NCBI GenBank assembly: GCA_019454045.1
Contig: SKCR01038862.1
Coordinates: 186,001-250,000 of the forward strand
Length of the DNA stretch: 64,000 nucleotides
Source of the DNA: Zanthoxylum bungeanum
Lineage: Eukaryota > Streptophyta > Magnoliopsida > Sapindales > Rutaceae
Direction: 5' to 3'
In this document: positions 9,460 through 20,800 of the stretch, one piece after another
How positions within the stretch are numbered: the first letter of the stretch is position 1
Layout: each line of letters begins with the position of its first letter
Notes under the pieces: generated by a model
What the model was told of the DNA's origin: nothing
Database searches by the model: none
Seen by the model: the letters and a program-made list of their open reading frames with translations, nothing else
Position numbers and translations under genes: made by a program

Positions 9460-10626
9460 TCATGGGTTGGGCATTTTATGGGAATCTATGAGATCTTGAA
9501 TTTCATGCCTGAGGCGGGTGCAGTTGTCGGTGTCATGGCCATGTAGCTGGTGGAAGTGACAATAAAGGTCAACATTATGTGTGGTGGTGGGGGGTGCGGA
9601 AGTGGCTTGCCTTCTAAGGGTTTCAAGATTCCTTGTCCCTGTAACTTTTCAAATACCTTCGACAAAGGTCTACCAAGGTTGGAGAATTGCCGGTTCCTGA
9701 TGGCAGCAACCTCGACAGTAGCGGGCTTAGTCTCAGAATACCCCCCAAAAGTCCGCCTATTCTGGCCATAGGACTTTCTGTTTTCAGCCTCCTCTTCCTC
9801 AATATCCATGACAGTTTCCCTCAACTGCCGAAAATCAGAAATCATCGAAGTCATCTTCCTCAGCTTACTATAAATAGAGGGCTTGGTGCCCTTGATGATC
9901 ATTTTGATTTGGTCCTTCTCAGAGGGCCGGGTCTGCATTTTCAGAAGCTGGCTTCTCCAGCGGTCTACATACTCCTTGAAGCTTTCTTCCGACTTCTGCT
10001 TAGTGTTCTCCAAATCACGGAGTGACAAGTCAATCTCCAAGTCCGTAACATATTGCTTCAGAAAAGCATCCGCTAGTTCCTTCCAATCTTCCTTAACCTT
10101 CTTTCCAAGGCTATGATACCAAGCCACAGGTGCCCCATCGAGTGACATCCCAAACATCCTTTGGACTTGGCGCTGTGATAGGCCCATTGAACTCATGACT
10201 GAGACATATTGCTGCAGATGGACCCTCGGGTCTCCGTTCCCATTAAACTTGGCCATGTCCGGCATTCTGAACTGAGCAGGCACAATGTTCCTTAAAGGTC
10301 ATCGCCTCATAGTCTAGTAAGTCTTCATCCTTACCCTTCATCTTACGGGTAACAGATTCTACCTGGTCACGGAGTTTCTGCAATTCTGCCTGAGACCCAA
10401 CTGTTCTCCCAGTGGCATAATCAGCCATATCATCATCAAAAGCGGGGATGTCATCCCCCAATCCATTCGGAGTCTCCTCACGTCTTACATTCTCAGAGTT
10501 TTCCCCAGCACGGGGCACAACCATATTTGTCATGGCAGCAGTCAAGGCTTGCAACTGTTCAGTAATCTTGGCGAAGCCATTTTCCAACTGATCTATCCGG
10601 GATACCTCAGTATCTGATTCACTCAT
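9460..10626 (-). pseudogene. gag: Tat/Ogre-type Gag, two frameshifts
   Basis: Gag forms the virus-like particle and packages element RNA. The start chosen is ATG at 10626 (MSESDTE), which aligns with MSESDNE at 50397 in Ogre-2. The frame runs to about 10280, where one missing base shifts it after MTFKEH; it resumes as PAQFRMPDMAKF. The central part has the Retrotrans_gag core (MFGMSLDGAPVAWYHSL; DLEIDLSLRDLENTKQK; FKEYVDRWRSQLLKMQ). A second shift near 9580 hides the C-terminal CCHH-like motif CHFHQLHGHDTDNC, which is readable in another frame and followed by RLRHEIQDLID, a Tat-lineage signature. Apart from these two shifts the coding is well preserved, consistent with recent loss or with trans-supplied Gag. 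Confidence 0.85.
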
Positions 10627-10799
10627 GTCTGTTCTCGGTATTTTGGTGAGTCTTCCCTTTTTTCTAACCCAACGGGAATCTATGATGGCTTTCAGAACAC
10701 AAGGGTTAACATGATGTATGTATGCATGATATGCATAAGAAGTATATAACATATATTAAATCAAATAAAATTCTCAAACAAATCGGCCTATTATCATTT

Positions 10800-11230
10800 T
10801 AGAAGCTTTTGGGACAACTGTCATAAGAGTGAACCCGTCCCAGTTTAAATGGCCTAACGAGTTCATGTCTTATGGCAAAGAGCCCAACTAAATCCAAATG
10901 ATAAAAATCCGAACACAATCATAAAATGGCCCATTGTTATTTAGAAACCTTTTGGCCCAATAGTCATGAGATACGTTCTTGTCCCAGTTCAAATGGCCCA
11001 ACAAGCCCATATCTCATGGCACATGGTCCAAACGGATCCAAACAACGATGTTCCCAAACACAAGCAGATGATGCAAACATGACATAATAATTTTTACAAA
11101 GTGGCCCATCAACATTTCAGAAGCTTTTGGCCTAATAGTCATAAGGTGCGAACTTGCCCCAGTTTAAATGGCCCAGCAAGCCCGCATTTCTGACAATAGT
11201 CCAACTGCATCCAAATGAGGATGGTCCACA
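10800..11230 (-). repeat. Leader array of three stem-loops, gag-only element
   Basis: Three tandem units of about 150 bases, each containing a stem-loop: 10820-10876, about 10963-11020 and 11139-11194. Arms end in GTCATAAGA-like and TCTTATGGC-like sequences; the apical part GTCCCAGTTTAAATGGCC is conserved. Inner stems differ between units but remain paired: TGAAC/GTTCA, GATA/TATC and TGCG/CGCA. On the - strand this lies between the primer site and gag. Confidence 0.75.
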
Positions 11231-11759
11231 AGCACATACTCAAGGAAATAATTGCTACTTAGCCAACCCGGTCTATAGGTAGGTTAGTAAGAGTATAGAC
11301 AAAGGCTCTCACCGGCGAAGGATGGCCCACAACTAGGTCTCCCCACTCAAGGGTTCGAGCGACCAAGTGGGCGCACCCTTTTTTATACACTAAGGTACGT
11401 GCCAATGAGCTATGGTGTGTGACGGACTGTCAAATGGATTTCCCGTTGTAGATCCCCCAGAGGGAAGGTGGAGCGAGGCTCACTTAAATACCCAAGCCTC
11501 TTAGGCTCTTATCGCTTGTTGTCAGGAATAAACAACGAGTCCTCCAAATTAGTCTATCACAAAGGCTACGAGTAGATGGCCATATAGGTGTCCTCACAGC
11601 TTTTCCTTCTAGAAAGGTAGTGAGTGAAGGAAGACACCAAACCATTACCTAGCCTCAAAGTGCCCTTGATTAAACCCTTACTTTATCCACTATAGACACG
11701 GTCAATTAAAACATAAATCCACTCATTACAAGACAATATTTCGGGGCCAATTCTCATAT
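11231..11759 (-). other. Gag-only element 5' leader
   Basis: Untranslated leader between the primer binding site and the stem-loop array, read on the - strand. It is clearly homologous to the leaders of the other two Tat/Ogre-like elements (31289-31800 and 49003-49580), sharing phrases such as TCCACCTTCCCTCTGGGGGA, CAAGCGATAAGAGCCTAAGA and CTTGAGTGGGGAGACCTAG. No ORF is conserved among the three. Confidence 0.7.
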
Positions 11760-11775
11760 CCCCAGGGAGTCGCCA
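11760..11775 (-). promoter_or_regulatory. tRNA-Arg primer binding site
   Basis: On the - strand TGGCGACTCCCTGGGG starts four bases inside the 5' LTR. As I recall the plant tRNA-Arg(ACG) 3' end, the exact complement would be TGGCGACTCCGCTGGGG, so one base is missing. Tat/Ogre elements are known to prime from tRNA-Arg. Confidence 0.75.
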
Positions 11776-11779
11776 GAAC

Positions 11780-14296
11780 TGTGGGAACACAGGACCTGGG
11801 CGACGCCGTTCCTAGGCTCGCGGCCTAGTTGGGAAGGATTAAAATAACATGGAGTCGCCACCCGTGTGAACCGGGACAAAGATTTAAGGCCGCACTCACC
11901 CCTCGCAAGGGAAAACCTCAAACCGTTGGGTTCGGAATGATGGTCCCTTACTTATGTCACTTATAATGAAAGGATTTATGTAGTAAATTTAATTAAGCCT
12001 CAGTAACACTTATTTCCAAAAGTATCATGCTTCTAAATTCTCATGTGCAAAATAAAACTTATGTACGCATTTCACATATATTTCATACCGCAAGGAACAA
12101 TACTCAAATGTTATCATGACATAAGCATATGAATTGTAATACATTAACATATTTGCATAAGAAAGATCAACCAAGAGGAAATTAGGCATGAACATAATAA
12201 GACAGACTCAGTTCAGTGTGTGTACGTTCGTGTAGCGTTCATAAACGCGTTCGAAAGGAAATGAAATAGAATGCTCGTGTTCGAGTAGCGTTCGTAAACG
12301 CGTTCGAACGGAATTGAAACAGAATGCTCGCGTTCGTATGGCGTTAGTGAACGCGCTCGAACGGAAATGAAACAGAATGCTCGCGTTCGAGTAGCGTTCG
12401 TAAACGCGTTCGAACGGAAATGAAATAGAATGCGCGTTCGTATGGCGTTAGTGAATACGTTCGAACGGAAATGAGACAGAATGCTCGCGTTCGTATGGCG
12501 TTAGTGAACGCGTTCGAACGGAAATGAGACCTGATGCATGATAAGGCAAAAATACATACTCGTTCGAGTTGCGTTCGTAAACGCGTTCGAACGGGAACAG
12601 AACTGATGCATGAAAATGGTATGCAATACATAAACAACAAAATAAAGGGGCGCGGCGAAGTACTGCCGTAAGGGTGGCCTTTTGGGGGCTCTTGATCTCT
12701 CAAAGAGAGGACCTTAGACCAACATACTAAGCCCATGCGCGTCACATCACATCATGCATACAAACACAACGACAATCATACTATTCTAAGTATGTCCGAT
12801 TGAACGTGTCTTGCATCCACCGAACACACATCAACCGGCGCGGCAAAGCATCGTGGTAAAGGGCTTTAGCCCCTCCCCATAGGGGATCTCACATCGCACT
12901 TACTAAGCCCATGCGCCTGGTTGAATCATTTTAAATAAACAACATATTGAATTCAAATAAAGAAAACTAAATAAACAAAAGCAACACAAAACAAAAGAAA
13001 GATGGTGCCGTTTACTCAAGCGGTACGTGGAGTTGTGGCCCGAGTACAGATCATATTACCGTCCATTCGGAATCGGCTATGAAATTTACGTCCGGGTTTC
13101 CATCCGATATACCGCGAGAGTTGACACATCTCTCATTTCCAATACCCACAACATATTACATCTCATAATTCATGCATATTTATCTACTCAAAGACCACAA
13201 CATGCATCCATAAACGACTCTCATGCGAATAGAATTCAATAATAATAATAAAACGAATATAAACAAATAAAAAGGTACCCTCAGGTCTAACCTTTTAAAT
13301 CACCTCTCGGATGTACGGTACACGATCGTCGGAGGGGTGGATGCTCCGCAACTCTCCCGGTTCACTGGTTCACTGTCCTCGTTCGTTGTCTCACTGTTTT
13401 GAGTCGTCGTTCTCCGTCTTTTGCTATTGTTTCCTTGTGGTTTCGCTACCGTTTCCTCTTTATCTTTTGCTTACTGTTTTTGAGTGTCTTCTTCCTGTAA
13501 TTTTTATGTGTATTGTGTATGAGTTAGGGACTAGCTAGTAGCTAAGGTCTAGGACTAGGGGACTAGGGGACCAATCTTAGAGTTGGTGGTGAAGGGTTCT
13601 TTTTTATAGGCAAAGGGTTGGGCTTGACAAGGAAAGGGATTTGATTTGGTTTTGTTAAGGGAAGTCAAAGGATTTGATTTGGTTTGGTTAAGGGAAGTCA
13701 AAGATTGAGGGGGGACAAATCTTGGCTAGATAGGGAAGGTTGAATATTTGATTGGCTTGGTTTAGGAATACAACATTTTAAGTTTGGGAATAATCTTATT
13801 AGATTGGGAATATAATTGGTTGATTGATTTTAATTAGGAATGATTATATTTTGATTTAGTGTGTGATTTGTTTATTTTAGGCATGATTTTAGTTTAAGTG
13901 GTAATTGTTTATTTTATGTTTGGTATATGATTTATTTAATCATTTAATTAATTTAATTATTATATTATTTAGTTAATGTTTTAATTAATATTTATTTATT
14001 AAAGTTGGGATGTGTTTTATGGGCTTTGGGGGGCTAATTGGGCTGGATGTGAGGCTAGCAGCAAAACCAGATTTACCGACACCGTTCGAACGCTTCCTCG
14101 AACGCGGCACGAACGCTCTCAATCCGTTTGACGTTCGAACGTAAACACGAACGCAGCACGAATGAAAACAGTGAACCTTGTTTATTCTGAATTTCCCCTT
14201 CCGATGTCCGTTTCCCGTGACCTCCGTGACTTAAAAGGTAGTTGTCTCCAAATAAGACTCCTCATCGGGTTTATGTGTAAAAATGCAGTGCCTACA
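11780..14296 (-). mobile_element. 5' LTR of the gag-only element
   Basis: Direct copy of 4737-7246, differing by scattered substitutions and short indels (for example near 12930-12945). It carries the same 53-bp palindrome array (about 12225-12605), the TATA box (CCTATAAAAAAG on the - strand, 13599-13610) and the CGTTCGAACG pair near its start. The right edge CCTACA abuts the duplicated GTATC at 14297-14301. Confidence 0.9.
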
Positions 14297-14301
14297 GTAT
14301 C

Positions 14302-14880
14302 GTTCCATCCAAATTTGTATTTGAGCATGACATAGTTCATAGGTTGTTTATTTATTGTTTTAAGCATGATTTAATTTAGTTTCGTTATTTAATTTTAAAG
14401 CATGATTATGTTATTTAGGCATGTTGTTTCTTTACTCGTTATGCATGATGTTTAGTTTAGTTTATATTCATGTTTAAGTAATTATTCGTTTTTGTTGGTT
14501 TGATGGCTCAATATGTTCGATGTGTGATATTGCGTGTTTGTTGTTTAAAGACTTACTTTCAAGCATGCAAACTTAGATTATGATTTATTTAGCGGAAGCA
14601 TATTAGATCTAAGTGACCTTTGAACATGATTATGGAGTAGATGCGATTGATTTATTACATAAATTATATCATCACAATGACAAAAGTAAGGGACTATTCC
14701 GAACCCAACAGTTTGAGGTCTTCCTTTGCGAGGGGTGAGTGCGGCCTTAAATATTTGTCCCGGTTCACACCGGGTGGCGACTCCATTATTCTCCGGTTTA
14801 GTTCCCCGCGGACTACTCCATACCCTCAACTAGGCCCTGAGTCTAAAACAGCATGCTTCACCCAAGTTCTATGTCCTACA
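14302..14880 (+). mobile_element. Ogre-1 3' LTR, second part
   Basis: Continues the LTR broken at 4736 and ends TATGTCCTACA. It matches the LTR piece at 30728-31267 closely, including the phrase GGTTCACACCGGGTGGCGAC and the end GTCCTACA. The flank to the right is CACTG; the matching left flank of Ogre-1 lies outside the window. Confidence 0.85.
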
Positions 14881-15141
14881 CACTGTTCATCTGAAATCAC
14901 TGTTCATCATGGGAAAAACTGTTCATCTAAATCATTATTCATCTCGAAATCACTGTTCATCCCGGAACATTGTTCATTACTAATCTGCACATCATCAAAT
15001 AGAAAATTTTGCTGCCGTAACCACCGTTTTCTGTTTCAGATTCAATTTCTGCCATAACCACCCTTACATTATGAATCAACCATATTATTCTTGCTCATTA
15101 GCTCATTCAGGTGACTATTCTACTACTTTCAATATCGCTCA
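14881..15141 (+). pseudogene. Copia gag-pol fragment, left piece
   Basis: The last ~110 bases read NQPYYSCSLAHSGDYSTTFN in one frame and join, across the two insertions, to 24472-24494 and then 28770, where a Copia protease begins WIIDSGTTDHMT. The order (serine-rich linker, then protease) is that of Copia polyproteins. The first ~110 bases contain five loose copies of ACTGTTCATC and have no recognised function. It ends in GCTCA, the duplicated target of the next element. Confidence 0.55.
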
Positions 15142-17840
15142 TGTAACGACCAGTAGTTCTTACTACTGCCTACAGTAATACCATCACGTGTGAAGTAAAT
15201 ACATGTAAAATAAATTATGATGGGACCCAAATATGTCTATAAAATGAGTTTTGAGACGATTGGAAGACTTCTCGAAGTCCCGGGACGAGACTATATCATA
15301 TTTATTTTGAAATACCCATAGTTTTTTGGGCATAACTTTTTCATACGATCTCTGATTTTTATGAAATTTATATCGTTACAAAGCTTAGACCGAGTCCTAC
15401 AACTTCCGCGTAAATATTTTTCCAAATTTGGAACAGAACTAGGTCAAAAACACGAGTCAAAATAGAGATGATTAGTAACTTCGAGGCTAAAAAAGTGAAA
15501 TCTTAATTTCTCTAGATATTTCCACACTTTTCCCATAACTTTCCAAATATTATACACCCCCCTCTATATATATGTCACACTATTCACAATTACCAATTTT
15601 AGGAAAAATAAAATAAAAAGAAAGTAAAGAAATCGTAAAGAATAAGAGAGGGAATGAGAAGAAGAGATGAGGAAAGAAGAAGAAGAAGAAGAAAAAGAGG
15701 AGAAACGATCAAGCAAGTTGAGCATGAGATATTTGAAGGATGAACAAGAATTAAGCAAGTAAAGACACGTAAAAACCCATGACCCATTTTCTTTAAAATG
15801 GTGTGTTTAATGATTTAGCAATTGTGTAATGTTGAAGAACATGAGAATGATGATGATTATGAGATTTCTTTTGTTTTAACTTAACAATTAAGATGGTAGA
15901 CCTCATTTGTTTAAATTTGGAGAAATGGGTTAAGTTGATAAAGTGAGAAAGAAGATAAATTCTTTTCGAATTAGTAGTTTAGTTGATGGAATAAAATGTA
16001 AAATGATGTATGAAAGGTTGGTTTGTAGCTTGGAAATATTGAAATGGAAGTAAAGAAATGGGTTATAATGTTGAATGCTTGAATTTGAAAAGTTTGAAGA
16101 ATTATGTAGTAATGTCAATTTGATGGATAAATGAGTGAATGATAATGATGAGATGGTAGTTTTAGATGTGAGGAATTGATGTAAATTGGTGGATTGAGTA
16201 TTGGAATTGATATGGAAAATTAGGGATGGAATTGGAAAAAAATTAGCATAAGAGTAGAAATCCAGAAAAATGGAAATAGAGCTCACGCCGCGACGTGGGA
16301 AGAACCCTTGTGTCGCGACGCGTGACAGAAAAGCTGGATAAGTTTTTTAAGTGCCCGAATTGATTTTAGACAGTTCCAGTTCCACCCCAGCATAGTTAAG
16401 GCCACCCTTAGGACCTCAAATCAGTTCTTTAGCTCGCATCCCTTGCTAATACAACGTAATATGATGAATTACGACTTTACGTGCTTAAAACTAGTAAGTT
16501 TAGCTCGGTTCTAGAATTCATCTATGATCAAGCAATTACTTTTAGACCATTGCAGGAAATGCGATATCTTTCAATAGAACAGTATCGTTCTATCCAGTTT
16601 CCTAGCACAGTGAGTGGACACCTTCCCTTTTTATCTGACTTTTATTTCACATTTTTGTACCAGACTTATATTTTTACTCTTTAGGGCGTTAGAAACTTTT
16701 CTTTCAGTTACTATGATATATAATTATGCTTCGAGATAGAAAATACTTTTCAAGAAATAGTGTTACAGTTTGAAAATTTACAGTAGAGTTTTCATATTTT
16801 CCGTGGCAGGAGGTAAAAACTCACCCCAGTATGTAACTTGAGACACAGTTGGAATTGACGGATACAAAGAGCATGTGCACATGTTGAGGACTGAGGGGAC
16901 GCTCTCAGATCCTCCAGACGAGCTACGGGGACGGCAATACATAACGCCTATAGACCCTAGTTTGAGCTTGGGTGGTAGCATAGATCTGCACCCCCAGCTT
17001 CAATTTGTGGCTTGGGGGACAGCAACACGTAACGCCCCAAGACCACCAGTTTCTGAGACAGTAGTGGCATGCTTTGGGGGACGACGATACGTAACGTCCC
17101 AAAGTCATGGATTTGCATTACTGGCTCCAGTTAGGCGTATGGGGGGATGGCGATACGTAACGCCCTTATACGTCCAGGTTTTCAGAAAGAGATACAGATT
17201 TCAGAACAGCTTTCAAATTTCAGATTTCATACAGTTTTCAGAGTTTCAGTACATAGAAATCCAGATTTTTAGCAAATAGATTTCAGAAAATCAGATTTTA
17301 GAGACAGCTTTCAGAAACTAAAGTTTCAAAAGCAGTTTTCAGAAAGATAAAGCTTTCATAACAAGTTTTCATATAAAGATGTTTTAATTGGAAACTGGGG
17401 TTTTAGAAATCAAGTTTTCTTTTCAGTTTTTAAGTTTTAGTCCACTCACTTAGATCGTATAACGATTTAACCCCTCCCTCAGTCTTTATGTTTTACAGGA
17501 TTCTCAGAGGACGAGCTCGGGAGGACGAATACTGTTGCAGTCACCAGGGATGGAGTCCACCAGCATTGAGTCATATTGCATGAGAGTCCAATCAGTGTCA
17601 ACATAAAGTTTCTTGTATGTATTAGTGAAGTGTGAGTCTTTATAAGTACCTGTTTTTATGTGTAAGGAAAAAGTATTGTTAGTACACAGATATGAGAAAC
17701 AAAAGTATTTTAAATTAAGTTATAGTTCCTTGCATGATATTGCATTTGAATAGCTTAGAACATAGTCAGATAGTCAGAGGCTTATGGGGTTAGCACTGCT
17801 ATCCCCTGCCGGTAACATCTCCCAGATCGGGGATGTTACA
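15142..17840 (+). mobile_element. 5' LTR of the LARD-like element, 2.70 kb
   Basis: Begins TGTAACGACCAGTAGTTC, with a small AGTAGT/ACTACT hairpin just inside. Compared with the 3' LTR it shows roughly one change per 10 to 12 bases in the first 200 bases by eye, so the insertion is old. A TATA-like CTCTATATATATG lies at 15563-15575. It includes a GTCGCGACGCG stretch at 16312-16322 and the four-fold GGCGATACGTAACGCC motif cluster. Confidence 0.88.
16925..17165 (+). repeat. Four-fold GGGGACGGCGATACGTAACG motif cluster in LTR
   Basis: Four copies of a ~24-base motif (consensus GGGGGACGGCGATACGTAA followed by CGCCC) start near 16926, 17015, 17076 and 17144. They are separated by unrelated ~40 to 65-base spacers rather than arranged in simple tandem. 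GGCG and CGCC can pair around ATACGTAA. The cluster recurs in the 3' LTR at about 23555-23790. Confidence 0.75.
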
Positions 17841-17844
17841 AAGA

Positions 17845-17856
17845 TGGTATCAGAGC
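17845..17856 (+). promoter_or_regulatory. Initiator tRNA-Met primer binding site
   Basis: TGGTATCAGAGC, the standard plant complement to the 3' end of initiator tRNA-Met, four bases after the 5' LTR end. The match is perfect over 12 bases although the interior has lost all coding. Confidence 0.9.
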
Positions 17857-20800
17857 ATGGTCTAGGGAGTCAGTGACTGCATTGGGTAGAGTGCTGGGGT
17901 ATTATATACGTAGTATGTCCGGGATACCCGTATATAAGGCACTACCTCTCCAGTATCCGATCCTCGAGTATGTCTTCAAAGCTTCACGGACAGGTTAGTA
18001 AATATTTCCCAGCTATTTGAATTCCTTTTTTTCCCTCTTTTTAGTTAAGGGACTTTCCGTAGCCATCTTAGACTATTCTCTGAAGTTCCGAATAAGCTAG
18101 GGAACCAAATTGATAAATCCTAAAGAAAGTTAAAAAAGTGAACAAAAGAGAAAAGAGAAGACTAGAAGAAAAGATACCTAGAAATCTGAACCAGTTAGAG
18201 ACAGAGATATATAGAGAGGGAGAGAAATAGCAAAGCTTAAAAATATCCACCCAGGAAAGTAGAAAAGAAAGATAAAGCTAGAAGAGAAGTAAGACAAGAT
18301 AGAGGACATAAAATCAGAGTAGTAAACAAAACACTAGAACCCATAGCAGTAAAATAGAGTAACAAAAGCCCCAACAAGTATTAGAGTTGTCTAGCAGACT
18401 TAAGATTCCCTTCCTATTCAAGAAATTCTTCCAAGAAAATCCAATAGTCTTCGAAATCTTCTTATAGAGGACGGATTTCCCCGAGTAACGAAGAATAGTC
18501 AGAGAGAAAACTGAATTAAGGAACCCAGAATAGTATTGAGGGCTTTGACGAATGTCAAAAAGGATTTAAAAAACTTCAAATACCCAAATCCCGACTCAAA
18601 TCCTTAAGTACGAAGCAGAAATGGCTAGTTACCTTATCCCTAACAACTCGATGGAGATAAAACCTTAAATTATCCAGTCTTCAAACTCTTCAGTGACATC
18701 AGATCAAAGAGTTATCTTAATAGAACCTACCTCATAGGCATAGATGACCGTAAGAGATCGGATAAGAGTCTACCCAGGGACTTGGAAGGCAGATCAGTCT
18801 AAAGTCAAGTAGAAATCCATGAGAATATACAGAAATAGACTCGTGAAGATAGGGAGAGCTAGGAGTAACAAAGCAACAGTATAAGGCGTAAAATAAAGTG
18901 CCATAGTTGAAACCTATAGTAAGGATGGAGAATAAGGATTTGAGAAGCAGAAGTAACATACAAAAGTAAATAGAGATAAGGAAATAAAAACAGATAAGAA
19001 ATGAAGGAATCTATAGAAGTATACATTAGAGAAATGAAGTTAAGTAATAAAGGATAATACCAAGGCTAGCAGTAAAGATAAGCATGGTAAGATTAGAACA
19101 GAATAGACGATGAATAGATCGAAGAAAATGTTCTTTCATTAAGTAAGATACCCTTTTTTACTCAGAAGAATTCCTCTGAGTCGAGTCAATATTCCGTAAA
19201 CCATCTCGTATAGGTAGTGAATCCTATGATTAACCAAAGATCGTTATAAGATAGGAAAAGTAAGAACTTAAGGACGATCAAGGAACTTTCTAATGGACTC
19301 AAAATACCCATAGAGAGAAGTAGTCTTTAGGTCATTTGAAATGCAACTTGTAGGCAAACAAGATGAAATAACGATTGAAATAATATATAGCTCCTCATAG
19401 TTAAGAGAGATCCAATAGATAACACTTTTACTTACCCAGATTTTCACTCCTTCAGGACATAAAATACGAGAATAAGGATAAAAAAAATATTCTGAGGCAT
19501 AAAGAAAAGGACTAATGAGAAAAGAACAACTCATATTGGTATATACGACCATGGGGAAAACTCGATGGGGTTTTATTTTAAGAAATAAAGAGGATTTTGA
19601 CAAAGAACATCCACCTAGGAGAAAGATCGAAGAAGCTTTGAGAATATAAAGAAGGAAAACCTAAGACAGTTCACATATCAAGGGAGTCAGAGAAATGATC
19701 ACTAGACCATCAAAGAATCACAAGAAAGTTAGATATCGTAGAAACCACAGATAAGCTGAGCTAGTAAGGATTTATAGGAAAGCATAAGGATAAGTCTAAG
19801 AATAAATCTATAAGATTGGAAGTATTTAAGGAAGTGATAGAGTATCAGTATGGAAGATAGGACAAAGTGATCAAATTAAGGTTTATAGCAAGAGAAGGTT
19901 GAAATTTAAGGAACAAATAGAAAAATGACTCACAAATAGTCTTAATAGTAAGAAGTGTGGTAAGGAAACAGAATATGCAGATGGTATGAGGATTATGAGG
20001 AGTAGCGAGGAAGTAATTAAATCAAGGATAGTTGTAGGACCTTAGAACTTAGTAAAGGAAAGAACCTACAAAGGAGAATAATTAAAGATCGAACAAATCA
20101 CGAGATGGATCGATAACTAGGTGATGAATATAAAAATCATGGATTAGGAACTTGAAAAAAAAAGAGTTAACACTATGTCGAGAAGGATTCGTGGGGATAT
20201 AGTGAGAAACTTATAAAGAACCTCATAGTATTAAGAAAAGAAGGATCTTAGGAAGAAGAAAGTGTATGGACCAAAGAATAAGAGTTGAAGAACTAGGATT
20301 ATGAAGCAATTTTTACAGTAGAATAAGTTCTTAAGAAAAGATAATAAAAAAGATTAAAGAAGTATCTAAAAGAAGAACTTAGTATCTGCAGGAAATTAAG
20401 CAATAGAAGGACAACAGAATAATATAAGGAATATGACAGAGGGTACTTCTAGGAATACTTGGATAAGATGTAAAGTGGGTAATTGATAAAAATGATCGAG
20501 AGTAAAGTTAGAAAAGGTAGAGGTTTTGGTTGTAAAACCCAGTGTAGGAAAAGATATCAGACAGGTATACACGAAAACTCGAGGTAAAGGCATATATCAT
20601 CAAAATATCGAGAGTTTGATATTATCTCCCACCCTCCCAACCCTCGGACGATACCGAAAATAAATGGGATGGAAGTGCAACCTTGAGATACTCCAGGAGC
20701 AAGTACAAGCGTAGTGATAATAAGAAAAGAAAGGATAGTCCAAGTAGTAGATGCTAAGAGGAAACATTGGATAAAGAAACAAGAGAAGAAGTAATACCTA

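Larger units (their letters stand above)
4737..14296 (-). mobile_element. Complete gag-only Tat/Ogre-like element (TR-GAG type)
   Basis: A 9560-bp element on the - strand with a perfect 5-bp target duplication GTATC (4732-4736 and 14297-14301), TG...CA ends, LTRs of 2510 and 2517 bp, tRNA-Arg primer site and polypurine tract. The interior (4.5 kb) holds a leader, a gag gene, short pol remnants and tandem arrays. RT, both RNase H domains and the integrase core are absent. This fits the class of non-autonomous plant elements with terminal repeats and only a GAG domain. The two LTRs look very similar by eye, with a few small indels, so the insertion is one of the younger events here. It lies inside the 3' LTR of Ogre-1. 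Confidence 0.92.

Noticed and set aside
14641..15057. 138-codon open frame spanning the Ogre-1 LTR end and the Copia fragment
   Set aside because: It crosses an element boundary and shows no protein family.
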